A stretch of DNA of 64,000 bases from Odontocerum albicorne. Taxonomy: Eukaryota > Arthropoda > Insecta > Trichoptera > Odontoceridae. Each line of letters opens with the position of its first letter. The stretch's first letter is position 1. The DNA lies in assembly GCA_949825065.1 (NCBI GenBank), contig OX463847.1:34667789-34731788 (forward strand). Reading direction: 5' to 3'. Below the pieces are notes generated by a model. That model had not been told where the DNA came from. It worked only from the letters and a program-made list of their open reading frames with translations, and ran no database searches. Shown here piece by piece: positions 63,675 through 64,000 of this stretch. Made by a program: the position numbers and the translations under genes.

Positions 63675-64000
63675 CAATAATAATTATAAGACAATTTATT
63701 TAACGTCGTTTAGAGACTTCTTAAGAGCGCTCTAACTCTTCATTTGATCCACTATTATTGACAGATTAAAAATATTTCAAAAGAAAGGTTTTTTTTTAGT
63801 ATTAAGATATGAAGGTGATGGTTGTTAGGTTAGGTTGTTACCCGCATATTTTTATGTTATGAAAAACATATTTGGAAAAATGCCGAAAATAATTTACCAA
63901 AGGAAGCTGAACAAGAAAAAAACCCTTTCGAAGTCTTCCGATATATGTGATAATAGCATATTCGGCTTTAAGTGGAGTGTAATTTATGTGTATAATGTTC
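63675..64000 (-). mobile_element. LINE-G 3' UTR, cut by the window end
   Basis: On the minus strand it runs from CACTCCACTTAAAGCCGAAT through ATCGGAAGACTTCGAAAGGG, AACCATCACCTTCATATC and AGAGCGCTCTTAAGAAGTC to an AATTGTCTTATAATTATTATT tail. The coding part would lie beyond the window. Confidence 0.6.

Noticed and set aside
1..64000. A new defence, biosynthetic or regulatory gene system
   Set aside because: I searched both strands for clusters of intact genes. Apart from the mariner transposase with one stop, every recognisable coding stretch is a broken mobile-element fragment, so no multi-gene system can be supported.

Overview
This window looks like nuclear DNA of an arthropod, most likely an insect. 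It is AT-rich (roughly two thirds A+T by eye) and I found no intact host gene, no rRNA and no convincing functional tRNA. What can be read is almost entirely mobile-element debris plus tandem repeats. The element mix is typical of arthropod genomes: several non-LTR retrotransposons (LINEs), tRNA-derived SINEs, Penelope-like elements, mariner, pogo/Tigger, hAT and piggyBac-type elements, and other Tc1/IS630-like transposases. The species cannot be fixed from this sequence. Working names used below: LINE-A (the commonest family; C-terminus with ERLTKQIY, RNRRSCMRRCM and VCRDR motifs), LINE-B (50.8-51.35 kb and 17.1 kb), LINE-C (2.8, 31.7 and 53.9 kb), LINE-D (8.2 kb), LINE-E (10.1 and 30.6 kb), LINE-F (18.5 and 29.1 kb), LINE-G (46.7, 57.1 and 63.7 kb), SINE-1/2/3, and foldback families FB-1 and FB-2.

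Layout. 0-10 kb: a tandemly duplicated dispersed repeat, decayed LINEs (YADD reverse transcriptase at 2.8-3.6 kb, RTE-like tail at 8.15-8.8 kb), an internally deleted transposon at 5.7-6.1 kb, a SINE inserted in another SINE at 7.1-7.5 kb, and two foldback elements at 9 kb. 10-22 kb: LINE tails, a satellite-like array (13.4-14.06 kb), a near-perfect 257-bp palindrome (15.06 kb), SINE-1 copies, foldback FB-1 and a Tigger-type element (20.9-21.5 kb). 22-32 kb: a broken transposon-like gene (22.9-24.1 kb), a 48-bp minisatellite, an internally deleted transposon and LINE-A/E/F fragments. 32-46 kb: a piggyBac-like MITE (37.05 kb), a complete 1,288-bp mariner with one premature stop (38.5-39.8 kb), and a Penelope-like GIY-YIG fragment (40.1-40.8 kb). 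46-64 kb: a TTAA-type MITE, FB-1 foldbacks, inverted LINE-A copies, a 29-bp minisatellite, the best preserved LINE C-terminus (LINE-B, 50.8-51.35 kb), a hAT MITE with an exact 8-bp target duplication (52.1 kb), a foldback MITE (58.85 kb) and more LINE tails.

No set of genes here works together as a cellular pathway. The most interesting signals are small. (1) The octamer TACTCGTA/TACGAGTA occurs about 19 times. In one local duplication the two copies differ by exactly the 6 bp CGAGTA, which is what excision footprints of a TA-targeting element with CGAG ends would look like; such an end (TA then CGAGGGTCATCC) is present at 43.6 kb. (2) The foldback elements and the Penelope-like fragment carry hammerhead-ribozyme-like cores (CTGANGA, a stem, then GAAAC). 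(3) A 124-bp-arm hairpin with only three mismatches is flanked by AACT direct repeats. All three are inferences to be tested; the sequence alone does not prove them.
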